Assembly: GCA_030141605.1 (NCBI GenBank) | Contig: JAQGDQ010000935.1 | Location: forward strand, 1 to 52,500 | DNA length: 52,500 bases | Direction: 5' to 3' | Origin: Tubiluchus corallicola | Lineage: Eukaryota; Priapulida; Priapulimorpha; Priapulimorphida; Tubiluchidae | Shown: positions 13,001 to 31,825 of the stretch, one piece after another | Layout: every line of letters begins with the position of its first letter | Position numbering within the stretch: the first letter of the stretch is position 1 | Position numbers and translations under genes: made by a program | Notes under the pieces: model-generated | Databases searched by the model: none | The model's input: the letters and a program-made list of their open reading frames with translations, nothing else | Told to the model about the DNA's origin: nothing

Positions 13001-16000
13001 TTCGTTGTCTCTCAAGTTGTGATCTTTCAATTGTTTTTTTATTTACTGACAATTACTGTTGTTTTTGTTTTTATATATTTTTTCATTATTTTGTGACTTG
13101 CAGCGTCGCCTCAATTTTCACTATCCTACTTACTTATTTAAAAATTTTTTAAATTGTTTAGGAACATATCTGCCGCTGTTCTCATTTACAGTAAACTGGA
13201 ACATTTTTCCATCCTTAGGCGCCTGGTTATATTAATTCATTTTGAATTAATGTGAATACATAGGCTTGCATTTCACTAACACTTTTCTACTGACATTCCT
13301 CTCACTAAAACCAGGTAAATGACTTGGAATATTGCACCAGCTACAGCCTGTACATTCACAACTATTTCTCTTTTGGGTAATACTTAGAAAATATTAAAAG
13401 AAAACCGAACGATTGTGTAAACATTATTTCAGAATAAAGTATGTTCTAAAATATTGAAAACTACAATAGCTTTTTCGAAGCAAAGCTTACATTAAATAAT
13501 AATTACAGCGGATATTCAAATCTCGTTAAGCTTTTAAAGCTACGCGTGGCTCAGTGAATCTACTAAGATTGGCAACGGCGCCTTTTTGGTCACATGCGCG
13601 TGGCCGACAAATAGGAGGTGCCACCGTGACAACCATGATCATGAACTGCTGCGTTAGTTTCTGACGTCATATGACATAGAGCTTATTTTCATGACATCAC
13701 GCGTTTAAGCAGTACTGTAAAACTTATGCAAACGTGCTTGACGCACAAGGGAAGACGCTTGTAAACAACAGCTGTGTTCGGTTGCCGTTAATTAACTTTC
13801 TAGATTTTAGATTTTATCCGACGTCTATTTTGTTGTCTTCCAAACTGTGATCCTTCAATTACGCCTTTTAGTTTTTTATTGCAAATTATTATTGTCTTGT
13901 TTTTTCACTTTCACTGTTTTGTTTCTTAGAGTATCGCCTTTTCGCTGTTACATTTACTCTTACCAAGCTTGCCATTCGTACAATTAACTGACATTCTAGT
14001 ATTTCCTAGTCCAGCTCCCAAATAGTAATTGGCCTATGGTACTAATACTTTGTCGCAAATCAATGGAGAAAATAAAACATTCTACACAGGAACTACGTTC
14101 TATGTGTTCAACGCCTGATTTTGTCCTAGCAGACGCATTACCACATCATCATTCCTGCATGCGTTTAACCAGTCTAACCAAATTGTTAAGCATTCAATTT
14201 TGTCACTTTTAGCGATCTTAACTACCCGCTGTTTTGCGAGAAAATGAAATCATAACATTTGTTCGAAGCAGCTTTTCGGGTGTTTCAAAAGCAAGCAAAA
14301 AGGCACAGTAAAGCCTCGAAGTAAAGAATGTGTAAAGATTTCATATGATTGTAGTTCGATATTTGTAACAAACGGCTGTATTGGTCAAAGAGACACGATA
14401 AAGAATCAAATTTAGAAGTACACCTATTTTAAGTAAAAACAACTTTCAGCAATAAAATGGGACAAAAAATATGAAATACTGTATGCTTTGGCCACTAGTC
14501 CACTTAGACCAACAAAAACCTTTCGGCAAAGTACTTAGTGTGAATGTTTACGTAAATCAACAAAAATATTTCAGCAAAGTACTTAATGTGAATGACCTTA
14601 ATGCATGTAACGCGAACTTGTATTCTGGTCTACAGTAGGAACACAGTTTCTACAGCGGGTTATTTATTAATAGGCGCACTTTCCATGTACAGTAGCAGCG
14701 AGCAGAACCGGTTTGAACCGCCTAGCAGGCAATCAATACCGTTAGCATTGAACACGTGCTGCACCTCATGCAGCTCCAAGCAGTACACACGGCATAATCA
14801 GTTTACAAACAATTAAATATATAAAATATTACCGATATGATCGTAAAACTACTTAGACTTTTAGGCTAAATTACCTTTGAATTCATTGATAATGGTAAAA
14901 ATACAAGAAAAAAAATGAAGCCTAAAAACGTTTGGAAAAGCTCATGAATCTGCTAGAGTTTGTATTGTGCAGTCTAATTTGAAATAGTTGCTATGTAACA
15001 TGTCGTTAATTATCCAAAAGTTTGATAAATTTAATCTCTTATAACACTTGGATAGCTATAGTGTTAAATGTGTTTGATAGAAACTGTTTAATGCAAACAA
15101 TAATGCCGTTAGCCTTGAACCACGATCAAAAAGAAATCAAAATCTAACAAGACGGACATACCGTACCAAAAGTTTGATATTTGGGTAATTTTAAAATTTT
15201 CTCTTCAGTCTGTTCAAGTGCATCAGACGTTTCTTATATACGTTATGTTACTGACATAAATCACAGAATCTAGGTAAAAAGTCACAGGTAAAAGAAGTCA
15301 CACGAAAGTAACAAGAAAAAGTCACAGGGAAAAAAAAGCCAAAGAAAAAAGAAATGAACATAACCCTGACCCCAACCATAGCCAAAATTAATTGTGACTT
15401 TTTCCTTGCCAAAACTGTGACATTATTACCAGTCACCAAATCACACAGAGTACGAATCACAGTGATGCTTACCTTTCAAATCTCCATTTCCATCGCCGTC
15501 TGAGTCCTTGAACGATCTTGTGTAAATCTGATAGGTCACCCCGTTATGGAACCAATCTTTGAGTGGCATGGGTGCGCATCCAGGTGCCACGACGACAATG
15601 GCAATGGCGGCGGCAAGCATGGCAATCCATGCAAGTCCAAAAAAAATCAGGAGAATCCATCGTAATCGAACCCAGAATGGATCATCAGCATACTGCTGTA
15701 ACTCCTCTTTACCCATGCCAATGAACCCCGTGTATTCATCTCCAACCTTCAAAAATGTACAATATATAAGCCAATATGTATCTAAAACAATATTTGAGGA
15801 AATTTAGCTGGAAGTTTAAAACTATTGCAATAATAATACAGAAAAATGTCTCAAGAAAAAAACAGTTAACATACATGTTCACAATTTACTTTTCTATATA
15901 TACGGGGAATGTGAGGTCATAACTACAAAAGATAATTGGTTCTGAAGCCTGATAGTTAAGTGAGAAATATCGGAGCTCAAGAAATCCTTTCTAGACAGCT

Positions 16001-17041
16001 TTATCTAAAGTACCATCTCTGTCTCACTCATTCAAAGACCAGCCCAGGATGTTGCTTCTATAACTTTTCAAAAGCCACTGTTCGTTTTCTGGGCAAACAG
16101 CCCCGTAAAGCAGGGTTTCTCTTACGTAATGTCCTCTGGTCGACATCACTAATAAATTTACATGGAATGAAACTTAATTTTTACCAGCAGTGGAAAAAGT
16201 TTTAACAATTTTCCCAAGGATGCAATAACGGTCAATACTTGATTACAACACATTCTATGTACATAAATTTCTCTTGATCAGTGGTGTAACCAGTTGAAAG
16301 TGGACCCACACAGGAAAGAGGATCCTTGAATGAAAGAATCATAATTCAAGGTAACCTAGCATGCAAATGACAGGCAAAGCAAGACAAGAATGCATTTGTT
16401 CAAAACACGTCTGCAAATTATGAAAAACAGTAAATACAACAAAATTCAAGATATTCTAATCGATTTTGAGACATAAGTTATGTCTATAGCATAGCCAACT
16501 GCTGGACAGTTTTTTAACTAACCAAGTGCTGGTTGTTGCTTTACTGGTTGTTTACAGCAACAGATTCTCTGAGAATAGTAAATTTAGAAAAGAGTAGTGG
16601 GCTGTTTGGCTCGACATATCGTTGTTCAATGCTGCTGAACTATTTTCCCACTAGAAACTTTATTGAACAAGTTGTACGATTAATAACTAGTTATATATAT
16701 ACGGATTCAAAATAACTACTGCAATTATAGAACTGTGAAATTAACTCGTGACATTTTTGATTTCGAATATGTACAAAAAGTTAAGTAAAGAACTTATTAA
16801 TATTATAATACAATAAAAATATAATAAAATAATGCAGAAGATTTTTTGGTTAATGAAATCAATGGTTTACTTATAATTAACTATGGTACTACTGCACCTC
16901 AACTTGGACTTTTCCATCCTCTTTGTCGCCATTAGGCAAAAACTTTACAGTGGATTCTTCGGCTTCTTGAACTTTCTGATCGGCGATTTGATCTCCTTTT
17001 GCCAATTTTTCTTCTAGCGGCGGATATACTTCGTTCTCCAT
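7982..17041 (-). CDS. SLC3A2: SLC3A2 (CD98/4F2 heavy chain)-like gene, right copy, exons 1-7, 3' end missing
   Basis: Exons on -: 17041-16898, 15746-15473, 11550-11368, 10909-10752, 9744-9619, 8628-8533, 8076-7982. All junctions keep the frame. Exons 5-7 encode TAWEHDETRGQYYYHAF and EQPDLNLRDPNVKKELE, then FWLDKGVDGLVIRGTAYLF, then YLDETYEIVREWAKIVDSY, matching the heavy-chain glycosidase-like domain. Where alpha-glucosidases carry the nucleophile Asp (GFRxDA) this protein has GLVIRGT, so it should be catalytically dead, as in CD98hc rather than rBAT. After exon 7 (phase 2 donor) only about 60 intron bases remain before the inverted left arm, so the rest of the barrel and the C-terminal beta domain are absent. 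SLC3A1-like identity is the alternative; the N-terminal signature favours SLC3A2. Confidence 0.85.
8947..9452. mobile_element. TAACTCAAA-repeat MITE with short inverted ends
   Basis: The left end reads TATTAAACTGTCAGTAACTC. The right end, reversed, reads TATAGTAAACTCCGCATAAC and continues into the same ACTCAAA motif. TA-flanked ends suggest a Tc1/mariner or pogo-like MITE. TAACTCAAA occurs at least six times, mostly near the left end, like subterminal repeats. It lies between exons 6 and 5 of the minus-strand SLC3A2-like gene. Confidence 0.45.
10056..10490 (+). mobile_element. Penelope-like retroelement fragment with GIY-YIG endonuclease domain (right-arm copy)
   Basis: Mirror of 7458-7868, with a 144-codon frame that gains a few N-terminal codons from the roughly 13-base insertion. 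It has the same YYGRKTRHLKVRTCEH motif. Its first 80 bases are an inverted copy of its own 3' end: the - strand there reads NNWGEWDLLIKESL, paralogous to NNWNILTKESL at the + end. The fragment therefore has outward-facing element termini on both sides. It lies in intron 4 of the minus-strand SLC3A2-like gene. Confidence 0.6.
15270..15421. mobile_element. GTCACAG fold-back repeat element, right-arm mirror copy
   Basis: Mirror of 2519-2670, 52 bases from the exon 2 donor of the minus-strand gene. Compared with the left copy it carries several substitutions inside the repeated motifs, for example ACCTAGATTCTGTGATT against GCCTAGATTCCATGATT. Confidence 0.5.
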
Positions 17042-17479
17042 GTTTTCGCTGAGCTTTCAAAGCGAATTACTTTTTTTTTGGTATTTTCACAGTCAAAGTG
17101 TAAAAAATATTATTACTGTAAAAGACTGTTAGAAGTTTAAAATGCAAACTTAGCTACTTCCTCACTCGGAAAAATGCGTCCAGAAAATGGCACACTGTTC
17201 GCATCCGGATCATACGGTACGTCACAATGATGTCACGACGATAGCTGCGCACGCACATTGTATGAGTCTTGGCAGGTCATAGATATTTTAGCTTTTATTA
17301 TGCACAGTAATTAAAAAAGTAAGTAAAGAGAAGGTTTTTTATTAAAAAAGCTAAAACTATAGCATATTTAAGTAGGCATTTTTAAAATCAACTTGAATTA
17401 AGTTGAAACACAAGTCACAACACTACCCAAGTCATATTTACAGTAACAGCTGGTGTATAGATTAAATTTTCATTTCAAA

Positions 17480-17760
17480 CTACGGATGAGCATCTGAATG
17501 CGAATTCAATTTTAAATATTTTCGAGTCACTAATAAAAACCGGTCTCACAAAGATTCTGCACGTTATTTCATTTTGTTCTGCAGTAAAAAAATTAATAAT
17601 TCGTTTAAAAATTCTGCACAAAACTCGCTACTAAAACGTGCTGATTGCATAATGTTTTTACACATTAATGATAAAGACATGTGTAGTTGAAGTACCGAGT
17701 TATTCGAATGTACAATTTTAGGTTCGAATATTCGAACTCGAACAATTGATGCTCACCCAG
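17480..17760. mobile_element. hAT-like MITE, right-arm mirror copy
   Basis: Reverse complement of the element at 181-461, present because it lies inside the palindrome arm, not as an independent insertion. Same GATGAGCATC-type terminal repeats and TTCGAA-rich subterminal sequence. Confidence 0.5.
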
Positions 17761-17940
17761 TCCTAATACAAGCTTGCAATTCAAAAAATGAATATATACA
17801 AAATTTAATGTTCACACATCTTAATACATGAAAGTCTAGTTCCGTAAAGTGCATTAAAATGCTCATTTTGCAACAGTAATCAGCTGTGTTTATATACATA
17901 GTTTACTGACAAATTCAACGATTAATACAGCCATATAATT

Positions 17941-18390
17941 TCAGCGAAATCACAACATATAAAACAATTTGTCCAATGACAAGAAAGATACATCATTACA
18001 AGTGTCAAATACAATTTTAGTGCCAGTGTTAATTGCATCGTGAAAGATTGTAACAAAGACCTTTTTAGCCTCTAAATAACTGCCACTTTGGTTTGCTTTG
18101 ACATAAAAACAGGACATACAAATCTACTTGGAATGAAATGAAATGCTGGATGCTTTCACAGTGAGCTGTGACTCTCGATTTCTGGAATCTTTTTTTTAAG
18201 TTGGGCAAAAATAACTCAAAATCAATATCAAATATATTTCTGTATGTTGCAATGCATTCAGCTATGCATTGTCTGACATGCAAGTGATTGTCCACTTTTC
18301 CAAACAGATTGGAAGACAAAGAATAAAAGCCACACCTGCCGTCTGCTTGTAATTACAAACCAGTTATTTCTGGTAAAAGTATAATGTTCG
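17941..18390. other. Intergenic stretch, nothing recognised
   Basis: From the outer edge of the right arm to the CAT/ATC-rich tract. The only frames are short and look random; no splice-supported coding sequence was found. Confidence 0.5.
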
Positions 18391-18394
18391 TCAG

Positions 18395-18830
18395 GCTGTG
18401 CTACAGTCACCATCATCGTAGTCATTATCATCATCATCACTGCCATTATCACCATTATCGTAATCACCACCAACGTCTTTACCATCATCATCATGATCGT
18501 AATTGTCATCATCATCACAATCGTTGTCGTCGTCGTCACCACCATCATTTTCACAATTGTCATTGGCATCAACATAAATATTATCACCATTAATTTGACG
18601 ATGACGATGACTATGATGAATGCCACCTCACTATGCTGACAACAGTTGATTATGGCCTCCAACGATATCATAATCATACCTAGTCTTCTTCTCCATCATC
18701 ATAGTCATTATCATCATCCTTTACCATTATTTCACAAATCATCACCAACATCATTATCACTGTTATCTTCACTATTATGTCGTCGTCATCATCATCATCA
18801 CCACATTCGTCGTCATCGAGACTTGGTATA
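18395..18830. repeat. Imperfect CAT/ATC trinucleotide-rich tract
   Basis: Dense ATC/CAT/GTC triplets interrupted by point changes, for example CATCATCATCATGATCGTAA near 18486, with a non-repetitive break near 18600-18690. Long frames of His or Met/Ile/Val here are by-products of the repeat. Confidence 0.8.
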
Positions 18831-19179
18831 TTGGCCAGGGGAATGAAATTCTGTACTATAATGTTTGTGACCAAAATATTACAGAGCCAATATTTCTTGT
18901 AAAATTGTTCAAGACAATGCTGGTCACCTCTCTGCTAGTAAAATATGGCTAAACGTGTTCTAACAATACAATAACTGCACTAGAGTGTGAAAGAAGCAAC
19001 AATTGCAAGTTGCACCAAATTATCGAATTTGATTGTTCAATTTAAAGAACTGTTTAATTTAAGGTTAGTTTGCTGAAGTAACAATTTGTACTCGATTGTC
19101 GCCTACAGTGGGAGGACCTAATAATAATAATTTTTTTCTAAACTTTATATTTGCAAACGAATAATCTATTATGGCCTCG

Positions 19180-25947
<6,768 letters not shown>

Positions 25948-27120
25948 TATAAGAGCTTGAAAAATATTTAGGCCTTGCACAGTTGTACTCTTACCCTTCG
26001 TCCGTGTGAACATATAAATCAATGATCACTCTATTTTTCACCAGTCCGAATTCCAAAAGGGCGTGCAGGCAACAGTCTTGTACGCAAGTAACATTACAAG
26101 GCCGGGACACCACACAAGAAAATACAAGCACATTATGAATAAAGGACCCGACACGCTAAGGGATTATATCTGTCATGCGCGTACTGATTTGACTTGCGTC
26201 AGCCATTTTTTGGTAGTTAAAACGTGTCGGCTGTGCTCCCACTGCATATAAAATAATAATAATAATTTAACGTAAAAAGAAACTTTCCTTCTTGGCTTAA
26301 TTAGCTCATCAAGGAAGGTAGAGTGGAAAGTCTTTAATATGGATATAAAAACAAAATAACTTAAAGCTGTGGCATGGTTAGAACAAGCATGATGTGTAAA
26401 AAATATACATGTAATTAATGGTGTTTACCAATAATTTACCTGTTGAAAACAAATTTTGCAACAGTGAAAGTGTGTAGACTTCTTTAATACCGTACAACCG
26501 TACCGTATACTGTGTCTCTATAGAACTGCACTATTGACCAAAATTATTATAAAAGTCAATTTAAGTAAAACATGTCGAATTTATATCACCTGCAATTACG
26601 TTGATTAGTTTACCTGGAAAGGATGTTTACCTAGAGCAGATGTATAGCTATGCACTTTAAGTATCGGGTTATTTATAAACCTGGTGTGATTATTTTCACT
26701 AGCATGCTTTTATTTTTATTAGCTTTATGGACTAATACTAATAAAATTCTCATCTGTAATTAATTATCTTTCCTGGCAATACCTAAATACTTCGAAACTA
26801 CTGCCGTAGTTTTACTTAGTTATAAATTATTCAAAATGTTTAAAAATACGTAAAACAGGAAATAAAATTAGTCACATACAGTCATTTCAAAGTCTCATGT
26901 GACAAAAGTTATTATTAAATGACACCTATCTTTAATTAAGCAAAAGCAAATAGCATAGATAAAAAGCGATAGTTACTGTATCCCAAAGTGTTCAAAAATC
27001 AGTGCAGTTGCTATACTTGCACACAGCAATTAATTTTAAAACAAAAAATTACACATTATAATATTCTTTTAAACCCCATAAATCAAATAAGTAACTCGGT
27101 TGCTTTGCCAATTTCCCAAA
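25948..27120. other. Intergenic 5' flank of the sulfotransferase, nothing certain
   Basis: It lies between the SULT start and direct repeat copy B, in the 2.3-kb head-to-head gap with B3GAT3. No coding exon, RNA or clear promoter was found. GACACGC near 26150 and its partial inverse CGTGTCGG near 26223 face each other, and TATAAAA occurs near 26246 on +; neither can be tied to a gene. Confidence 0.4.
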
Positions 27121-27124
27121 AACT

Positions 27125-27673
27125 AAATGCAACAGCAACAGCAGCAGCAGCAACAACAGCAGCAACAACAACAACAACAATAAAAGCAGCAATAGCTGCT
27201 GATTAATAACAACAACAATAGCTGCATTGTTTATTTGACTGAGCCCAGACATTTCAGAAGTGCAATTCTAATTTCTACTTTAGGTAACGTATACACGCAC
27301 AATATAACTGTGCAATAGTATTGAACGTCTGCAAGACGACATTGAAGATTACATAGTTATATGCACTATTATTGAGTCGTGTGCGAAACGAAAATGTTGC
27401 AAAATATTATTGTCAATACTATTGTGCAATGCTATTTAAGTGACAGCAGTTTCTTTAAGTAACAGCTTTTTAAATAAAAAATGTTTTTCACAATGTTTTT
27501 AAAAATGTTAACAACGTGGTGTATGAAAGTACTGTCGTGCTTGGCATTAAAGACTTTAATAAAATTGGAACTAATTTTCTGACTGGTCACTAGTCACCCA
27601 CTTACTAATTAATTATGCCATGTGTTGCTTTTCTTCGTGACCAAGCATACAAGGTGACCATACAGCTATTTCC
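27125..27673. repeat. Long direct repeat with triplet-repeat end, copy B
   Basis: Direct copy of 23330-23914 with a shorter triplet tract, upstream of the SULT gene. The end of homology is the same in both (TACAGCTATTTC), which supports a defined mobile unit. Confidence 0.85.
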
Positions 27674-28208
27674 TTTTTACTAATAATTGCTTTTATTTGA
27701 GATATTCTTCTTTTATTAGAAACGCAAAAGTGTTTTTGGCTTATCAAAATTGCGCGTATGCCAACACTATTGGTGAACTTAAGAATATTATTATTACAGT
27801 CAATGCGACGCTCAAAAGTTTTTAATCATCCGCCGTTTGATGCCGCAAGCGTAGCAGCTAATCGCAAAAACGAAATACGTAACAATAAATTTCGCGCTTG
27901 CTTTTTCTAAACTTTGATTACGTAGTAATACATATCTATCTATCAATGGGTATGATTAATACATAAATGCCGGTGCGTTTTTCTGGTTGCAGTTCGGGAT
28001 GGAGCAGAGCGAAAAGTATGGATGCTAACTAAGCCACTGAGAGTGAGACTGTGAGAGTCTGAGGAACTCTTAAATGGAAATACTCACTGGAAGCGCACAA
28101 AATTTTATGAAGAATCTACAGCGTGAAGAATCTAATTTGACATAATGATAATGAAACACAGTTTTGAGTGCTGTTTAATGGGCTTATTGGAAGTGGCCGA
28201 TTTAGGAA

Positions 28209-31200
28209 ATGAAAGATGATCACGCGCTTGTGAAGTTCATGTTACTGCTAATAATGAGGCGGCTCAGAAAAGAAATGTTTGCTCTAATCGCCGTTTTGTG
28301 TTTCTCCGCGGGAATTTGGGCTACCCTTTTTGCACAGTTTGGTAAATTAACTATGTATAATATGCGTCATTTTTTTATTTCCGTGTTAACCTGCATTTTG
28401 CTCAGTGCTGTGAGCAGTAATCAGTTAACAGTTATATTCAGAAACTTTGCAGTAGGAAGAACTGGATGAAAAACGCTTAGTGCCAAGTAATGGTTTTTTG
28501 TTTCTGCTTAATCCCCTTCTTGCTCTCACCCATATCAAGGGGTGCAGTTGTGCTACAGGTACATCTCCTTGCCCTCATATTATAATCTAGGTCACTAATG
28601 GATGTATATGGGACGATATACACTAACAAAAGGATTTAAGTAATCAAGACATTAGTAGCAAAAATATTGTTTTAGTTACTAACATGATTTTGTTATATAT
28701 TTACAATACTTGTGTGCATTGCATAAGTCTCTCAACATAACAAAATTATATTAATGTCGCAAAAATGGGGTGGTTGCTAGGTGATCTCATGGTCTTTCGC
28801 TACACCATCCCAATCTACTTGTTCCTCATCTGCCTTTAATCTGCGTCTACTTTTGCAGCATCGGCTTACCTTATCATCTACTTTTCTTCAGCATCTACGT
28901 GTAGCTACATCTATTTTCATCTACTTAAATAAAAAAGTACAGTGAGAAATTATTAATAGCTCCCTTATTAAGCTCCTTTATTTTACTTTGCGAAGTTTTG
29001 TACTTATAAGAGACTCTGACGTATAATGCGTACTATGTGAAGCTTTTACTTTGGTATTTAAAGGAAATTAAAATCTTTCTTGCAATTCATACATGCCAAG
29101 ATTGATGTAATGTTAATTATATCAGCAAAAGTAGAATGCCGATTGTTATGGCAACCACTTCTTACTGTGAGCAATTACAACATGCTAGATACTTATTGTT
29201 CTTAAAAATATTTGCATTGTTTTTACTTTTATAAATGTCTGTGAAAAATTACCAGGCACATGCACATGTATTATCAAGTACATTATGTATGTATTATCGT
29301 AGTTAACGATTTCAACTTTGTCATAGTGAGGTTTTCTGGGAAAAATATATCAGTGGCATATTAACCCTACTAGTTCCTAAAGATTTTTACTTATTGAGCA
29401 CTGGACCTGATGGATGCCTAGCAAGCAGAGCTATAAAACATGGATGTCAACAAATAGTTTCACGATTTTTTCCCTTACCATACATGCAACGTGTGTGTTC
29501 TGATAATTATGCTATAAGCAGCAACATTACCCGACTGTCAATACACCAATTTGGTGGAAAATTCGGTGCTTTTTAGCCTCCAATGCAATGAGCATCACAA
29601 AAGACGTCAACCCTGGCCCAGCCAAGAGTTATCTGTGGAACAACATGGCTGTGATCTGCGTTCCCCGAAAGAACAATGTTATAATAATTATTGCAGTTTA
29701 CATTTAAAATTAAAAAATATGGTTTTATATGATTTCGTCTAGTAGGTAGATGAAAGTACGAAAAAAATTATAAAATTTCCGGCCTGGTGCTCAATAAAAA
29801 ATATTACCCGGGCGATTAGATGATAAAAAGACGTTTCTCTCTTTATAAAAAATGATCCTTTTTCAATTTAAGCACGTAGACATCAGGCCTTGAAATTTCA
29901 AGTGAACCCTCATTCAGGTTACCCCTGTGTTACGTTTAGAGGAAACGCACCTCTGTTCATGTGAAACCTATTGTTAGCAGATGGCTAGAAATACTGCCAA
30001 GTTTATATTTATTAATCAGGCGACATGTACTGCTCTAACAAACTATCACTGCTAAAACTGTTGTCTTTACTATTTTATTAAATATTCATAAATAGGCAGT
30101 CGTCATAGTTGCATAACATGCCATTTAGGATTGCCAGCCGATAAAGCTGTTGGTAAAAATACAAAATTTAGTCGAACCTGAGCAGGAAAATAGCAAAGAA
30201 GCTAAATCTATGACTTGAATTTCAATTTTGCAAGGAATCATTCAATGTCTATTTTAGCCGTATTGTCTACAATGATTATAATTTTAAGATAAAATCTCAT
30301 TTCTAACTAAAAATTCTTCAATTAAGCCAAATTGCAACTGTGATGTTTTACATAGCACTTTTGTTTTTTAAATCGTGTACGAACTTGATAATTGTAATTT
30401 TTTTACACAAAATATTATATTTGCATTTATATTGATATTAATTAATGCGTACCAAAAAATCTAGGTGCCTGAACGGCAGGGTATGCATGCCGACCAAAAG
30501 TGCAAAGTACAAACCTAATCATGTTGAAAACTAAACGAACTAGAATTTTTGCATAATAGTATAACATTTGGAACATTTTGAATAATTTAAAAATTGGATT
30601 TTATTTTAGTGTTGCACAGTGGGCAATTTTCAAGTGATAACTTTCCGAGGAGTAAGGAGTTTGTGAACATTCAAGACACAAATCTGCCTGCAAAAGACAA
30701 ATGTCCGAGGGAGCTAAGAAATCACTTGATGAATCTTCTGCTGCATTTACAGAGAAAATATCCGGATGAGAGAATCACATTAAATCAGATAATAGAAGGC
30801 GCAAACCTTCCAATAATCTATGCAATCACTCCGACTTATCGACGTCCTGTGCAGAAAGCTGAGCTGACGAGGTTAGCCCACACTTTTGCACACGTCCCAG
30901 ACTTTCACTGGATTGTTGTCGAAGATGCCAATCACACGTCCTCTCTAGTGAAGAACTTGTTATTAAAATTTCCTATCAAGTTTACCTTATTAAATGTTGC
31001 AACACCAGCCGATTTTAAACCGCCACTTGATCCAAAGTTATCTTGGATGAAACCCAGAGGAGTTCTACAACGGAATTTAGGTTTGAAGTGGATGCGTGAA
31101 AACCTAGTATATTACAAAGATAAAGGTGTGGTGTACTTTGCTGATGATGACAATGTCTATGACCTGCAAGTGTTTGAAGAGGTACTGACTAAAGATTCAT

Positions 31201-31767
31201 TTTTTCAAACATGACAATTTTTTCAATCATTCATGTAAGATATGTATATTATTACCCACTAAAGTGCCACAGTGTTTTTTACATTGATTGCATATCAGTT
31301 TAAAAACTTAGAGCTCTAGAAATGCAGTTGCTGTTGGCCGTTGCTGTGCAACATTTACAGGAAAATACCTAACTGGGCAAATTTTAAGTTTAAAATTTCA
31401 AATTTTGCACTAACCTTAGCAGCATGTTGGAATGATTTTAATAAAATTGTTTTAAAGAAATCTGGATGATTTATAAAAAAAGTCTTTATCTTTGTTGTTT
31501 CCCTTTTGGATAAGTGGTTCTGCTTCTGGGCTGTCATTGATAAAAATGACATGTAGTTCAGTCCTCATTCCACTGCAGTTCAGTGATTTGAAAAACTGGT
31601 TGCAAAATGATTAATTAATGCCAGATTCAAGAGCAGTAAATCCATTTGAGGTTTTGATTAATGCAACATCGCTTAGATCTTTCACGACTAAAGTCGTAAT
31701 CCTTTTCCTGTTGATGTGAACATAATCTCTTCAAACATTTTCATTTTCTTGCCTGAGGTTTAATATG

Positions 31768-31825
<58 letters not shown>

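Larger units (their letters stand above)
10009..17940. repeat. Right arm of the giant inverted duplication
   Basis: Reverse complement of 1-7922. The match stops at 17940 only because the window begins at the partner base; whether it continues cannot be seen. A short segment of about 13 bases near 10052 is absent from the left arm close to 7881. At the inner edge both arms read CTGTTCTTGCAA, then differ by a 3-base indel followed by GTGAT, and then diverge completely. The arm holds exons 1-4 of the minus-strand SLC3A2-like gene. Confidence 0.93.

Noticed and set aside
18258-18874. His-rich and Met/Ile/Val-rich frames
   Set aside because: These are by-products of the CAT/ATC tract on both strands.
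29350-29830. Possible element with TTATTGAGCAC inverted ends in B3GAT3 intron 1
   Set aside because: The inverted match is about 11 bases with gaps, no target duplication, and no second copy in the window.
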